From Flintibacter muris (lineage in GTDB: Bacteria; Bacillota; Clostridia; Oscillospirales; Oscillospiraceae): a DNA stretch of 60,475 nt. The stretch spans positions 1 through 60,475 of the forward strand of contig NZ_CALPCP010000025.1 in the NCBI RefSeq assembly GCF_943192995.1, written 5' to 3'. Shown piece after piece: positions 1-8,844 of the stretch. The notes below the pieces were generated by a model that did no database searches, was not told the DNA's origin, and saw only the letters and a list, made by a program, of their open reading frames with translations. The translations under genes and the position numbers were made by a program. The stretch's first letter is position 1; the number at the start of each line of letters is the position of its first letter.

Positions 1-60
1 GCTCGCATACCTGCGTCTCTCATTTTTCTGTATCATACCCTCATTATAGCACCTTTTTAT

Positions 61-1026
61 CTATTGGTACAGCTTCTTACAATGCCTACACGGAGAAAAA
101 TACGCGCGCGTAATAGGGCAGCCCGAAACTGCAACACGGCGCTGCTCTGCCGGGACAGCAGGCTGAGGCTGTTCCAGCATGGATGGTATGACCTTCCGGC
201 TGTACCAGGTAATCCACCGATTCAGCCGCACATGGTCACTACCGCTTTTGGAATGAGTTTTTTCGCCCCAAATGCGTATTTCCTCCAAAATACGTTTAAT
301 CTGATTAGATTCTGGGAGAGAGAAAGAGGTTCCTGCTGGGTAGCCGGTGTTGAAGATCAGGCAGCCAAAAGAGCCGGGCAGCTTATACAGCGGGAAGGCA
401 TCCGCGTGTTTTTTGAAAAAGCGCCAGACCTTTGTCTTTTCCCATCCCCAACGACGGCCAAGGGTTTCCAGGGTCAAAACAGCGCCATACTGCCCATATT
501 GGACTGCAGGCGCAATATGAGAAAACGCATTGCCGGGATCCTGCCATACAGTGTGGCACCAGAGATCCAGCCATGCGTCCGCCTCATCAAAGTAATCGTG
601 CGCCTCCACGAGGCGCTGGGTGATGTTTCTGGGCAGGCACAGGAAGCCATAGCCCGGGGTGGCATAGACAGCCTCAGCACCCATACAGGGTTCACCGGAG
701 CACTGGACCACCCAATCCTTGATCTGATAAGTAAGTTTCTTTGTTTTGGGATTCAGTTCATAATCTATGTAGCCCAGTTGGACCAGCTTGTCCATCATCT
801 CCAGGGCCTCGTTCCGGTTCTTGATGCCCAAAATGCTCTTGAGCCCTACGATACCGCCTGCCCATGAGCCGATGGTGACCTGATTGACATATCTGCAATA
901 GCGGGCCTGTCCGTTTCGGAAGGCCGCTCTGGAAGCCAACCGCGCCCAGGCACCCATGATACCTTTTCCGGGCGGCATTTGATTGCGGGGGAGCTTTACC
1001 CATTGGTACTTTAATAGGCACTTCAC
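61..1026 (-). CDS. Mobile-element-type winged-helix protein, unknown function
   Basis: I do not recognise a named family. The 321-residue protein has a helical segment that looks like a winged helix (around the EALEMMDKLVQLGYIDYE stretch), followed by a Trp-rich region and a basic C-terminus. Proteins of this style accompany integrative elements in Clostridia, sometimes as replication or regulation factors; that role is inference. The frame is open up to a GTG at 1089, but that codon has no ribosome site. The GTG at 1026 has AAGGAGG eight bases upstream and is chosen as the start. It is transcribed away from the acetyltransferase gene. Confidence 0.55.
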   Translation of the reverse strand: MKCLLKYQWVKLPRNQMPPGKGIMGAWARLASRAAFRNGQARYCRYVNQVTIGSWAGGIVGLKSILGIKNRNEALEMMDKLVQLGYIDYELNPKTKKLTYQIKDWVVQCSGEPCMGAEAVYATPGYGFLCLPRNITQRLVEAHDYFDEADAWLDLWCHTVWQDPGNAFSHIAPAVQYGQYGAVLTLETLGRRWGWEKTKVWRFFKKHADAFPLYKLPGSFGCLIFNTGYPAGTSFSLPESNQIKRILEEIRIWGEKTHSKSGSDHVRLNRWITWYSRKVIPSMLEQPQPAVPAEQRRVAVSGCPITRAYFSPCRHCKKLYQ

Positions 1027-1284
1027 CTGGCTGGCCTCCTTCTTTGTTATGGATTGAAAAAACAGCTCCGTGCTAAACTGAAAAGGCACAAGAGCTGGGC
1101 AAAGAGAATAGCTTGATTCTGCCGCACGTCCTCTTTGCGGAATTTGGACTATAAAAATCGTCCCTTTTGCTTTTCGTGTTGATGGATCTAAACGCCGGCG
1201 ATTTTACTGATCGCAGATTGAAAATAAAAGTTGGCTGTGATATAATTAAAATATTAAATTAAACCTTGCGGGTGATGCGGAAAA

Positions 1285-1737
1285 ATGAAAATTATAGCGC
1301 ATACAATGGAATATCGGGGCAGATCTATTGTGTCACCTTTGCGGCTCAGGAACTATTCAGCTTTTGATTATGAAGAATACAAGAGGATTTATGAGGAATG
1401 CTTTCGTGACATGAGAACAGCTTTGCAGCGATTTCCGGTAGATTGTTGTGACAGCAAAGAAGAATTGGAGCACAAAAAAGATAAAATATATATCTTAGAA
1501 ATTGATGGAAAATTAGTTGGTTCGCTTGCCATATATGACAATGAAATAGATGATTTGATTGTGGGAAAAAGCTATCAAAGAGCGGGTTACGGAGAAGCGT
1601 TATTGCAGTTTGCTATTTCTCATATGCGAAGCAACAACATTTCTCCAATTGTTCTGCATGTTGCGGATTGGAATCAGGGAGCAATTAAAATGTATATAAA
1701 AAATGGATTTGCCATTGTTAAAACAGAAGAGACTTGA
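1285..1737 (+). CDS. GNAT family N-acetyltransferase
   Basis: A 150-residue single-domain GNAT protein, expected to transfer an acetyl group from acetyl-CoA to an amine of unknown identity in the cytoplasm. The acetyl-CoA loop is visible as QRAGYG at residues 98-103, preceded by the beta strands YILEIDGKLVGSLAIY and DDLIVGKSY and followed by a helix. The C-terminal NGF strand (KMYIKNGFAIV) is also typical. Length fits the family. The gene is AT-richer than the GC-rich genes downstream, which suggests recent arrival. No clear ribosome site is seen before the ATG. Confidence 0.8.
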   Translation: MKIIAHTMEYRGRSIVSPLRLRNYSAFDYEEYKRIYEECFRDMRTALQRFPVDCCDSKEELEHKKDKIYILEIDGKLVGSLAIYDNEIDDLIVGKSYQRAGYGEALLQFAISHMRSNNISPIVLHVADWNQGAIKMYIKNGFAIVKTEET

Positions 1738-1909
1738 TTTTGAGCGATTGTACAAATTTTTTGCAGGGCAGTTATCCATGTTGGATAGCTGCCCGTTCAG
1801 TCATTTCGACGATGAGAATAATTTATAGGTGTCTATCAACACAAAAGGTAAAGGGATTATAAATCTGGTTCCGTGCAAAACGGAAGGACATGAAAGCGAG
1901 GCGAACAAA

Positions 1910-2065
1910 ATGATATATGCGTGTGATAGCTGTCACTTCCTGTTCTCCAGAGTATCACCTGTCAAACAGTGCCCGGACTGCGGAAAAGCGAGTATCCGTC
2001 CTGCTGCATTGGTTGAAATTGAGGAGTTTGAGAAGCGAAAAATGTCCGATTTGTGGAAAGAGTGA
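1910..2065 (+). CDS. Small rubredoxin-like zinc-ribbon protein
   Basis: A 51-residue protein with two CxxC knuckles, Cys5-Cys8 and Cys21-Cys24 (CDSC and CPDC), which should bind one zinc or iron. The same frame is open from a GTG at 1829. The ATG at 1910 is preferred because GAGG lies about nine bases upstream and the protein then starts directly with the metal site. Its last 13 bases overlap the DUF434 gene, so the two are probably translated together. The function is unknown; it may serve the neighbouring radical SAM/Memo proteins. Confidence 0.65.
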   Translation: MIYACDSCHFLFSRVSPVKQCPDCGKASIRPAALVEIEEFEKRKMSDLWKE

Positions 2066-2805
2066 ACTGCGCTGTGGAAATTGTCAAACGAGGCTATGAA
2101 CCGAAGGATGCTATGGAATTTGGGTCCAAAGCAGCGGAGAAGCTGAATGCGGCTGGGCAGGAACTGGTATTTCTGCTGAACCGGGGTTATGATGTCAAAT
2201 CCGCCTCCACATTTATCGGCAACCACCACCTGCTCTCCGAGCGCCAGCGGCTGGCCCTGGCCCGCATAACTTCTACCAAGGCAGCCCTGATGGAACGCAG
2301 GCGGAAGGAGCTGACACAGGCCCCGGCAGAACTGGTTTTTGACGGCTTCAATACTATCATCACGCTGGAAGTGGCGCTTTCCGGCTCGCTGCTCCTGGCG
2401 GGAATGGACGGCACCATCCGCGATCTGGCCGGACTGCGGGGAACCTACCGCATTGTGGACAAAACAGTCAGGGCGGTAGAGCTTCTGTTCGCTCACTTGG
2501 ATGAACTCGGGGTGAAAAAGGCCCTGTTCTATCTGGATCAGCAGGTATCCAACTCCGGACGCCTCCGGGCGCTGCTGCTGGATCAGGCAAGGGATCATGC
2601 GGTGGAGGTCCAGGCGGAACTGCACCCCAGTGTGGATGGCCTGCTCTCCCGCATGGAACGGGTGGTCACAGCGGACGTCATCATTTTGGATAAATGTGGA
2701 AGCTGGTACAATCTGAACCGCAAATTGATTCAATCCGCCGTCCCGGATGCCTGGATTTTCCGTCTGGACGGCCTGAGAACGGAGGGATTTTCATGCCAAT
2801 CATAG
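2053..2805 (+). CDS. DUF434 domain-containing protein
   Basis: A 250-residue soluble protein that matches the DUF434 style: an N-terminal helical part (RGYDVKSASTFIGNHHLL), a central YxxD strand-rich part (FDGFNTIITLE, DGTIRDLAGLRGTYR) and a C-terminal domain with an isolated Asp (VIILDKCGSWYNLNRKL) suggesting a nuclease or PIN-like fold. No function is established. It starts at a GTG overlapping the zinc-ribbon gene and its end overlaps the next start by 13 bases, so it belongs to the same transcript as the Memo-AMMECR1 fusion and the radical SAM gene. The family is seen beside such genes elsewhere. Confidence 0.7.
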   Translation: MERVNCAVEIVKRGYEPKDAMEFGSKAAEKLNAAGQELVFLLNRGYDVKSASTFIGNHHLLSERQRLALARITSTKAALMERRRKELTQAPAELVFDGFNTIITLEVALSGSLLLAGMDGTIRDLAGLRGTYRIVDKTVRAVELLFAHLDELGVKKALFYLDQQVSNSGRLRALLLDQARDHAVEVQAELHPSVDGLLSRMERVVTADVIILDKCGSWYNLNRKLIQSAVPDAWIFRLDGLRTEGFSCQS

Positions 2806-4181
2806 GAGCTATCATCGTCCCCCACCCGCCTATCATCATCCCCACTGTAGGGCGCGGCCAGGAACGGGAAGTCCAGGACACCATCGACGCCTACCGCGCC
2901 GCTGCCCAGCAAACCGCGGCATGGGAGCCGGAGGTGCTGATCGTCACCACGCCCCATCTGGTCATGTACGCCGATTACTTCCACATCTCCCCCGGCAAGG
3001 GCACGTCCGGCGATATGTCCGCCTTCGGTGCGTCCCAGACCCGGCTGACGGTGGAATATGACATGGAACTACAGGAGGAGATCATCCGTCAGGCGGAAAA
3101 CGCCGGCATCCGGGCCGGAACCTTGGGGGAAAAGGACCCCTCCTTGGATCACGGTGGCTTCCTCCCGCTGTACTTCCTTCAGGATGCGGGGGTGGACTGT
3201 CCTATCTTGCGCATCGGCCTGTCCGGATTCTCTCCGCTGGAGCACTACCGGCTGGGCCAGTGCATCGCCCGGGCGGTGGAGACCTTGGGCCGCAGGGCGG
3301 TGTTCGTGGCCAGCGGCGACCTGTCCCACAAACTGAAAGACGACGGCCCCTACGGCTACGCCCCGGAGGGCCCGGTCTTTGACCGCCGGGTGACCCAGGC
3401 CATGGCGGACGGGGATTTTTTGAAATTCCTCACAATGGATGCCGGACTTTGCGAACGGGCGGCGGAATGCGGCCTGCGCTCCTTCCAAATCATGGCCGGG
3501 GCGCTGGACGGTCTGGCTGTATCCCCTGCCCTGCTCAGCTACGAGGGAACCTTCGGCGTGGGCTACGGCGTGGCCGTCTTCACAGTAACCGGCCCGGACG
3601 AGAACCGCCGTTTTGCGCAGCAGTGCGAGGAGTTGGAACACGCCCGTCTGGCAGAGCGTAAGGCGGCCGAGGACCCCTGGGTCAAGCTGGCCCGGCTGTC
3701 GCTGGAGACCTATGTACGCACAGGAAAACAGCTGGACACACTGCCGGACGGTCTGCCCGGCGAGATGACAGGCAGAGCCGCCGGTGCGTTTGTCTCTCTA
3801 CATGCCCACGGCCAGCTGCGGGGCTGTATCGGAACCACAGGGCCGACCACAAACAGCGTGGCCTGGGAGATCGTCCAGAATGCCGTTTCCGCCTGCTCCA
3901 GGGACCCCCGGTTTGCGCCGGTGCGGGCGAACGAGCTGAACAGTCTGGAGTACAGCGTGGACGTTCTGGGGGAACCGGAGGACATCTCCTCTCCGGCGGA
4001 GCTGGATATCAAGCGGTACGGCGTCATTGTGTCCTGCGGCGGCAGGCGGGGCCTGCTGCTGCCCGACCTGGAGGGTGTGGACACGATAGAACAGCAAATT
4101 GACATCGCCCGCCAGAAGGGCGGCATCAGCAGCCGGGAGCAATACACTCTGGAGCGGTTCGAGGTGGTGCGGCACACATGA
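2793..4181 (+). CDS. AmmeMemoRadiSam proteins B and A fused (Memo + AMMECR1)
   Basis: A 462-residue fusion. Residues 1 to about 270 are a Memo-type domain related to class III extradiol dioxygenases. The metal-site histidines are visible in IVPHPP, in DHGGFLPLYF and in ASGDLSHK. Residues from about 285 form an AMMECR1 domain with the hallmark LRGCIGT motif and the EYSVDVL strand. The two domains are usually separate genes in the AmmeMemoRadiSam locus, whose reaction is not known. The frame is open from 2694, but the ATG at 2793 has GGAGG just upstream and begins the Memo domain correctly. The end overlaps the radical SAM start by four bases (ATGA). Confidence 0.9.
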   Translation: MPIIGAIIVPHPPIIIPTVGRGQEREVQDTIDAYRAAAQQTAAWEPEVLIVTTPHLVMYADYFHISPGKGTSGDMSAFGASQTRLTVEYDMELQEEIIRQAENAGIRAGTLGEKDPSLDHGGFLPLYFLQDAGVDCPILRIGLSGFSPLEHYRLGQCIARAVETLGRRAVFVASGDLSHKLKDDGPYGYAPEGPVFDRRVTQAMADGDFLKFLTMDAGLCERAAECGLRSFQIMAGALDGLAVSPALLSYEGTFGVGYGVAVFTVTGPDENRRFAQQCEELEHARLAERKAAEDPWVKLARLSLETYVRTGKQLDTLPDGLPGEMTGRAAGAFVSLHAHGQLRGCIGTTGPTTNSVAWEIVQNAVSACSRDPRFAPVRANELNSLEYSVDVLGEPEDISSPAELDIKRYGVIVSCGGRRGLLLPDLEGVDTIEQQIDIARQKGGISSREQYTLERFEVVRHT

Positions 4182-5005
4182 GCGCCACCTGCGAGCTGTG
4201 CTTCCATCACTGTAAACTGGAAGATGGTCAGATCGGCCTCTGCCGCGCCAGGGGCTGCCGGGATGGGGTCGTCGTCCCGCTGAACTATGGGAAGCTGACC
4301 AGCTTGGCCCTGGACCCCATTGCGAAAAAGCCCCTGCGCCGGTTCCATCCCGGAAGCCTTATTTTATCTGTGGGCAGTTTTGGCTGCAATCTACGCTGCC
4401 CCTTCTGCCAAAACCATGAAATTTCTATGGCTGGAGATAGTGGGATACCAACTGTGGAGGTGTCCCCGGAGCAGTTGGCCGCCCAAGCGGCGGAGCTTGT
4501 CCCCCATGGGAACATCGGCGTGGCCTACACCTACAACGAACCGTTAATCGGCTATGAGTACGTCCGGGACTGCGCCGCGCTGGTCCATGAGCAGGGCATG
4601 GTCAATGTGCTGGTCACCAACGGGACGGTTGAGGAGGAACCCTGGCGGGCGCTGCTGCCCTTGGTTGACGCCGCCAACATCGACCTGAAGGGGTTTACAC
4701 CCTCATGGTACCGGCGGCTGGGCGGGGACCTGGAGACGGTCAAGCGTTCCATTGTCCTGGCGGCAGAGCGGTGTCATGTGGAGGTGACCACCCTGCTCAT
4801 TCCCGGAGAAAACGACAGCGAGGGGGAAATCCGGGAGCTGGCCCGCTGGCTGGCCTCAATCAGCCCGGAAATTCCTCTGCACCTGTCCCGATTCTTCCCC
4901 CAGTACCAGATGCTGGACCGTCCGCAAACGCCCGTAGAGCAGGTCTATCGTCTGGCTGAAGCGGCGCGGGGGTATTTGTCCTATGTCTACACCGGAAACT
5001 GCTGA
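4178..5005 (+). CDS. amrS: AmmeMemoRadiSam system radical SAM enzyme
   Basis: A 275-residue radical SAM enzyme related to pyruvate formate-lyase activases. The 4Fe-4S site is C70-x3-C74-x2-C77 (CNLRCPFC), where AdoMet is cleaved to a 5'-deoxyadenosyl radical. A separate N-terminal cysteine cluster (Cys5, Cys8, Cys12, Cys22) suggests a second metal site. The family is slightly short here because the Cys-rich N-terminus is compact. It overlaps the Memo-AMMECR1 gene by four bases, so coupled translation is expected, and the substrate is probably handled by all three domains together. The true substrate is unknown. Confidence 0.9.
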   Translation: MSATCELCFHHCKLEDGQIGLCRARGCRDGVVVPLNYGKLTSLALDPIAKKPLRRFHPGSLILSVGSFGCNLRCPFCQNHEISMAGDSGIPTVEVSPEQLAAQAAELVPHGNIGVAYTYNEPLIGYEYVRDCAALVHEQGMVNVLVTNGTVEEEPWRALLPLVDAANIDLKGFTPSWYRRLGGDLETVKRSIVLAAERCHVEVTTLLIPGENDSEGEIRELARWLASISPEIPLHLSRFFPQYQMLDRPQTPVEQVYRLAEAARGYLSYVYTGNC

Positions 5006-5009
5006 GCCG

Positions 5010-6263
5010 CTATTCATGGAGTGTCCCCAAAAAGCCGATGGGATGGATGATATGCTCCTCTTTGGCGTCCAGATCCAGAGCCGGGTCTACCAGCGCAATG
5101 GTCCGGCGGATGCTATGATACCCGTACTTGCTCCGGATTTTGTCCAGCGTCCGGTCGATGTCGGCCCGGCGCTGGGCTTTTTGCTCCTCCGGGAACAGCG
5201 ACAACTGCACAACGCCGTCCGCCGGCGTCAGCCCGCTGGCTTTCACCGACAAGCTGCGCACAGGCTCCCTGCTGGTATGGTGTCTCCGGAACAGCTCCAT
5301 GGCCGTTTCCCAGATGTCCAATGTGTTCGCTGTGGGACGGTTCAGCTTGGCCTGCCGGTCGTAGGACAGCAGGCGGTTGTCCCGGATACCCAGAGCTACG
5401 GTAGAGCAAAGGCAGTTCTGCTCCCGGAGTCTGGCTCCCACGCTTTCGCACAGGGCCATGAGGGTAATCTTTACATCGTCCTCACTGACCAAATCCCGGG
5501 GTGCAGTGGTGGAGTTACCAATACTCTTCATGGGCGGTACGGCATAATAGCGCCGGACGCCGGAGTGGTCCTGCCCGTTGGCAAACTGATGGAGCATGAT
5601 TCCGTTTTTGCCCAGCAGCCAGTACAGAAGATCAGGATTGGCCTGGGCCAGCTCCCCAATCGTGGTGATCCCATACTGGTTCAGCTTCCGGGTGGTGGCA
5701 GGGCCCACATAAAGCAGGTCACTCACAGGAAGGCTCCAAGCCTTATCCCGATAGTTCTCCGGGGTGATGACCGTGGTGGCGTCCGGCTTTTTCATATCTG
5801 AGCCCAGTTTGGCAAATACTTTATTGAATGACACACCTACCGATACGGTCAGCCCCAGCTCCCGCTTCATGCGGCCCCGGATATCATCGGCGATGGCCGG
5901 CCCTTCCCCAAACAGCCCCACAGAGCCAGTGACATCCAGCCAGCACTCGTCCAGGCCGAAGGACTCTACTTGGTCTGTGTAACTGGTATAGATGTCCCTG
6001 GCCTGGGCGGAGAACGCGAGGTAACGCTCATAATGGGCAGGGATGCAGACCAGGCCGGGGCACTGCTGCCGGGCCTCCCACAGCACCTGCCCGGTGCGGA
6101 TGCCGAACCGTTTGGCAATATCGTTTTTGGCCAGCACAATGCCGTGGCGGGCCTCCTCGTCTCCAGCCACCGCCACTGGCTTGTCCCGCAGCGTGGGATC
6201 ATATAGGATCTCCACGCTGGCATAGAAATTGTTCATATCCGAATGCAAAATCACAGGCTTCAT
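5010..6263 (-). CDS. dinB: Y-family DNA polymerase IV-like translesion polymerase
   Basis: A 417-residue Y-family polymerase that copies damaged DNA templates with low fidelity. Catalytic residues are Asp8 (HSDMNNFYASVE) and the acidic pair in LDECWLDVTG; the fingers, the SVGVSFNKVFAKLGSDMKKP segment and the little-finger domain follow in order. The frame is open to 6296, but the ATG at 6263 has GAGG just upstream and puts the first catalytic strand at the right distance. It is divergent from the SRAP gene with only 53 bases between starts, and its end lies four bases from the radical SAM gene, convergently. No LexA box could be recognised. Confidence 0.9.
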   Translation of the reverse strand: MKPVILHSDMNNFYASVEILYDPTLRDKPVAVAGDEEARHGIVLAKNDIAKRFGIRTGQVLWEARQQCPGLVCIPAHYERYLAFSAQARDIYTSYTDQVESFGLDECWLDVTGSVGLFGEGPAIADDIRGRMKRELGLTVSVGVSFNKVFAKLGSDMKKPDATTVITPENYRDKAWSLPVSDLLYVGPATTRKLNQYGITTIGELAQANPDLLYWLLGKNGIMLHQFANGQDHSGVRRYYAVPPMKSIGNSTTAPRDLVSEDDVKITLMALCESVGARLREQNCLCSTVALGIRDNRLLSYDRQAKLNRPTANTLDIWETAMELFRRHHTSREPVRSLSVKASGLTPADGVVQLSLFPEEQKAQRRADIDRTLDKIRSKYGYHSIRRTIALVDPALDLDAKEEHIIHPIGFLGTLHE

Positions 6264-6316
6264 GTCCTCAGTATATGAGGGCAGTCCGGCCTTCATCCTC
6301 GAAAGGAGTCACAGCT

Positions 6317-6883
6317 ATGTGTGGAAGATACAGTTTAGCACCGGAGCAGTCCAAGGAGATCGCCCAGATTGTGGCCGAGGTGCAGGCGCGGTTTGGGGCT
6401 GCCAGCATCCATACCGGGGAGATATTTCCTACCAACGCCGCACCTATCCTACTTCCGGACGGACAACAAATGACCCCCAAGCCGATGGCCTGGGGTTTCC
6501 CCAGTTTCAAAGGCAAGGGGGTCATCATCAACGCACGGGGTGAGACGGCGCTGGATAAACCGATGTTCCGCCGATCCCTGCTGGAGCGGCGATGTATCGT
6601 GCCTACGACCGGCTTCTATGAATGGGATGGTCAAAAAAGGAAATACCATTTTCGGCTGCCGGGGCAGGACAGGCTGTATCTGGCCGGGCTTTGGAACACT
6701 TTTCAGGGGGAGGAACGGTTTGTAATTCTGACAACTGCCCCCAATGACACTATCATCAATGTCCATGACCGGATGCCGGTCCTGCTGACGGATGATGAAG
6801 TGGTGCCTTGGCTCCATGATACTGGAATGGCCTCGGCAAAATTGACGGCTTTGCAGCCAGCCTTGGAGGGTGCTGCCGTCTGA
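6317..6883 (+). CDS. SRAP (HMCES/YedK) family DNA-protein crosslinking protein
   Basis: A 188-residue SOS response-associated peptidase-type protein. Members attack abasic sites in single-stranded DNA through Cys2 and form a stable thiazolidine link that shields the lesion. Seen here are Cys2 (MCGRYSL), the Asn of INARGE, the acidic FYEW motif and the active-site His in INVHDRMPV. The frame is open from 6275, but processing requires Cys2, and AAAGGAG precedes the ATG at 6317 by about ten bases. It diverges from dinB; the pair makes a compact lesion-tolerance unit. Confidence 0.92.
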   Translation: MCGRYSLAPEQSKEIAQIVAEVQARFGAASIHTGEIFPTNAAPILLPDGQQMTPKPMAWGFPSFKGKGVIINARGETALDKPMFRRSLLERRCIVPTTGFYEWDGQKRKYHFRLPGQDRLYLAGLWNTFQGEERFVILTTAPNDTIINVHDRMPVLLTDDEVVPWLHDTGMASAKLTALQPALEGAAV

Positions 6884-6910
6884 TCACCAGCGGATGCGCA
6901 CTCTCTGTCC

Positions 6911-7105
6911 TCACAGTGTCTCGATCTGAACGCCGACCAGAAACCAGCCGCGGCTGTCCATCTCAATGCGGGTGGGTACCCATTGCTCATTCAGCCAAAT
7001 ATCCATTGTGGTACCGCAATGAAGACCACCATAGCAGTCATCGCTGTTGAAACGGATATCGACGCGGCCGGTTTGCATATCGGGAATTAAAATGCCTTCT
7101 CTCAT
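6911..7105 (-). CDS. DUF5348 domain-containing small protein
   Basis: A 64-residue protein of the DUF5348 type, a small beta-rich domain (IRFNSDDCYGGLHCGT, WVPTRIEMD, GWFLVGV) common in integrative and conjugative elements of Clostridia; its role is unknown. The frame extends to 7174, but AGGAGG sits ten bases before the ATG at 7105, which gives the usual family length. Its presence supports a mobile origin for the left end of the window. Confidence 0.8.
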   Translation of the reverse strand: MREGILIPDMQTGRVDIRFNSDDCYGGLHCGTTMDIWLNEQWVPTRIEMDSRGWFLVGVQIETL

Positions 7106-7412
7106 TGGAATCGCCTCCTGAACTTTGGATTGACTTTTTGAAAGATATCTGTATACTGAAGTTGTCCGATGCACCCTCGAACGGGATGACCTCTGATGAT
7201 GGAGATAGCCGAAATGGCTAATACTTTGCTAATATTAGCCGCTGGAACAGGCCGTAACAGGACGGTATGTGGCGTACCGCAATCCAAGGACTTCGTTTGC
7301 AAACCCTTGGTATTCCTGGACTTTACGGGATTGTAGAGCATCACGGCACAACAGGGTAAAATGGGTTCTGTTTTCTCCTAAGCGGACGCTCCGCAGTTCG
7401 CTTTCACTTATA
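7106..7412. other. Gap without a convincing gene, at integrase 3' end
   Basis: Short frames are open on both strands here, but none has a ribosome site or recognisable motif. A small inverted repeat is centred near 7232 (GCTAATATTAGC). Because it lies directly after the tyrosine integrase gene, this is where an attachment site would be expected; I could not find a matching repeat elsewhere in the window. Confidence 0.4.
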
Positions 7413-8629
7413 TTAGCAATCCATCTTTTGATAAAAGAGTTCTTCAAACCGTTGGGAAGTGTTCCGGCGGTTTTCTTCTAATATGTGCCCATATCGTTCC
7501 GTAATCATACCTGCCTGAGCATGTCCGGAATCTCCCTGCACGGCTTTGATATCTCCTCCCGAAAGAGCCAATTTATAGGTAATGCTGCTATGCCGCAAGC
7601 TATGAAATGGTAAGGCAAACCCGCTCTCTCCAATGCTGTATGAAAATGTTTCGTCAGCGTTGTTTCCTGGATAGGCCGTCCATCCTCATAGCAGAAAATT
7701 AGATCTGGAAACACAGAAAGGGTATTCACATGTTTCCGGCTTTGATAAAACTCATACAAAATTGCTATAAGCGTTTCAGGTAAATATACCTCTCGAATGC
7801 TGGATACGGTTTTAGGAGTTTTAAGAACCAAGGATGTCTTCTTGATAGATAACACTGATGGAAATTCATATAGAACATCTTGGTAGTTCAATGCTTGTAA
7901 TGCCTCTCGGCTAACTCGCTTTATTGTCTTGCTAATGCGAATCGACCTGTTGCGCCAATCTACGTCCTGCCAAGTCAAAGCAAGCATTTCCCCTTTGCGA
8001 AATGTCCCGGCAAAGGCTAAATTGATGGCTAAGGAAAGCCAGGGCTCATGGCATTGTTGCAAAAGAATTGAGATTTGCCCTGCCAGCAGAAAATGACATT
8101 CTTGCTGAAATGTATTGGGCACTGTCGCTCTGTGGAATGGATTTCTGGGAACATAGTCCCATAAGACTGCTTGTTCAAAAGCACTATGCAGCAGTTTATG
8201 TATGCTTTTTAAGGTCGTTGGGCCTATCGTTTTTTTGTAAGAATTGCATTCTTGTCCATTATATTGGGGCCGTCTCAGAATGTTCTGATACAATTCTGCC
8301 ACCAAGCGTGGAGACAATTCATGTAGACGAATCAGACCAAACCAAGGTTGAATATAATTTCGGATCAATCCACAATTCAATTGGAATGTAGAAAGTGACC
8401 ACTTCATTTGTCCATGCAATAAAATATAGCGCTCCATTAAATCTCCAACAGTATCAATATGTTCGTCCTTTTTTCTAGTTTTGATCTTCTGACAAAGATT
8501 TAAGAATTGCTTTCTTTGTTCAGCCTCATCCAGAGAGTGATAGGTCTCCCATTTCTGCTTTCGCTGGCCCTGGATTGACGTCATATAAACGACTGAATAG
8601 CTGTTGCCTCTTTTCACAATAGATGCCAT
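7413..8629 (-). pseudogene. Tyrosine site-specific integrase, frameshifted
   Basis: The start ATG at 8629 has GAGGAG upstream and begins an N-terminal arm-binding domain (MASIVKRGNSYSVVY). The catalytic domain shows the first Arg in GTFRKGEMLALTWQDVDW. The first frame runs on only to about 7505 with nonsense after GLPYHF. In the neighbouring frame the expected LRHSS motif, the GH pair and the catalytic Tyr (ITERYGHI) follow and end at 7413. One missing base near 7605-7612 explains this. As read, the protein lacks the box II Arg and the nucleophile and should be inactive. A sequencing error cannot be excluded. Confidence 0.85.
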
Positions 8630-8653
8630 TAAAATTACTCCTCGCACAAAATA

Positions 8654-8681
8654 CCCCGAAAGCCAACACTGACTTTCGGGG
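8654..8681. terminator. Hairpin between integrase and AAA ATPase genes
   Basis: CCCCGAAAG and CTTTCGGGG form a nine-pair stem around a ten-base loop. There is no long T-run, so it may be a terminator or part of the element end. Confidence 0.45.
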
Positions 8682-8844
8682 CATTTATGTATTATAGCAC
8701 ATAGTATTTTATTATCAAACCTTTCTTTTGATTTTTTCCTTTTAGGTCACAAAATCAGAAAAAGGACTTTTTTATTCTTTTAATGTAATAAACTTGATTT
8801 TTGGGCATAACTATGATATGCTACAATAAAAGGTGGTGAAGACT

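Noticed and set aside
64..867. 267-codon frame on the plus strand
   Set aside because: It is the shadow of the minus-strand gene at 61-1026; it has no ribosome site and its protein looks random.
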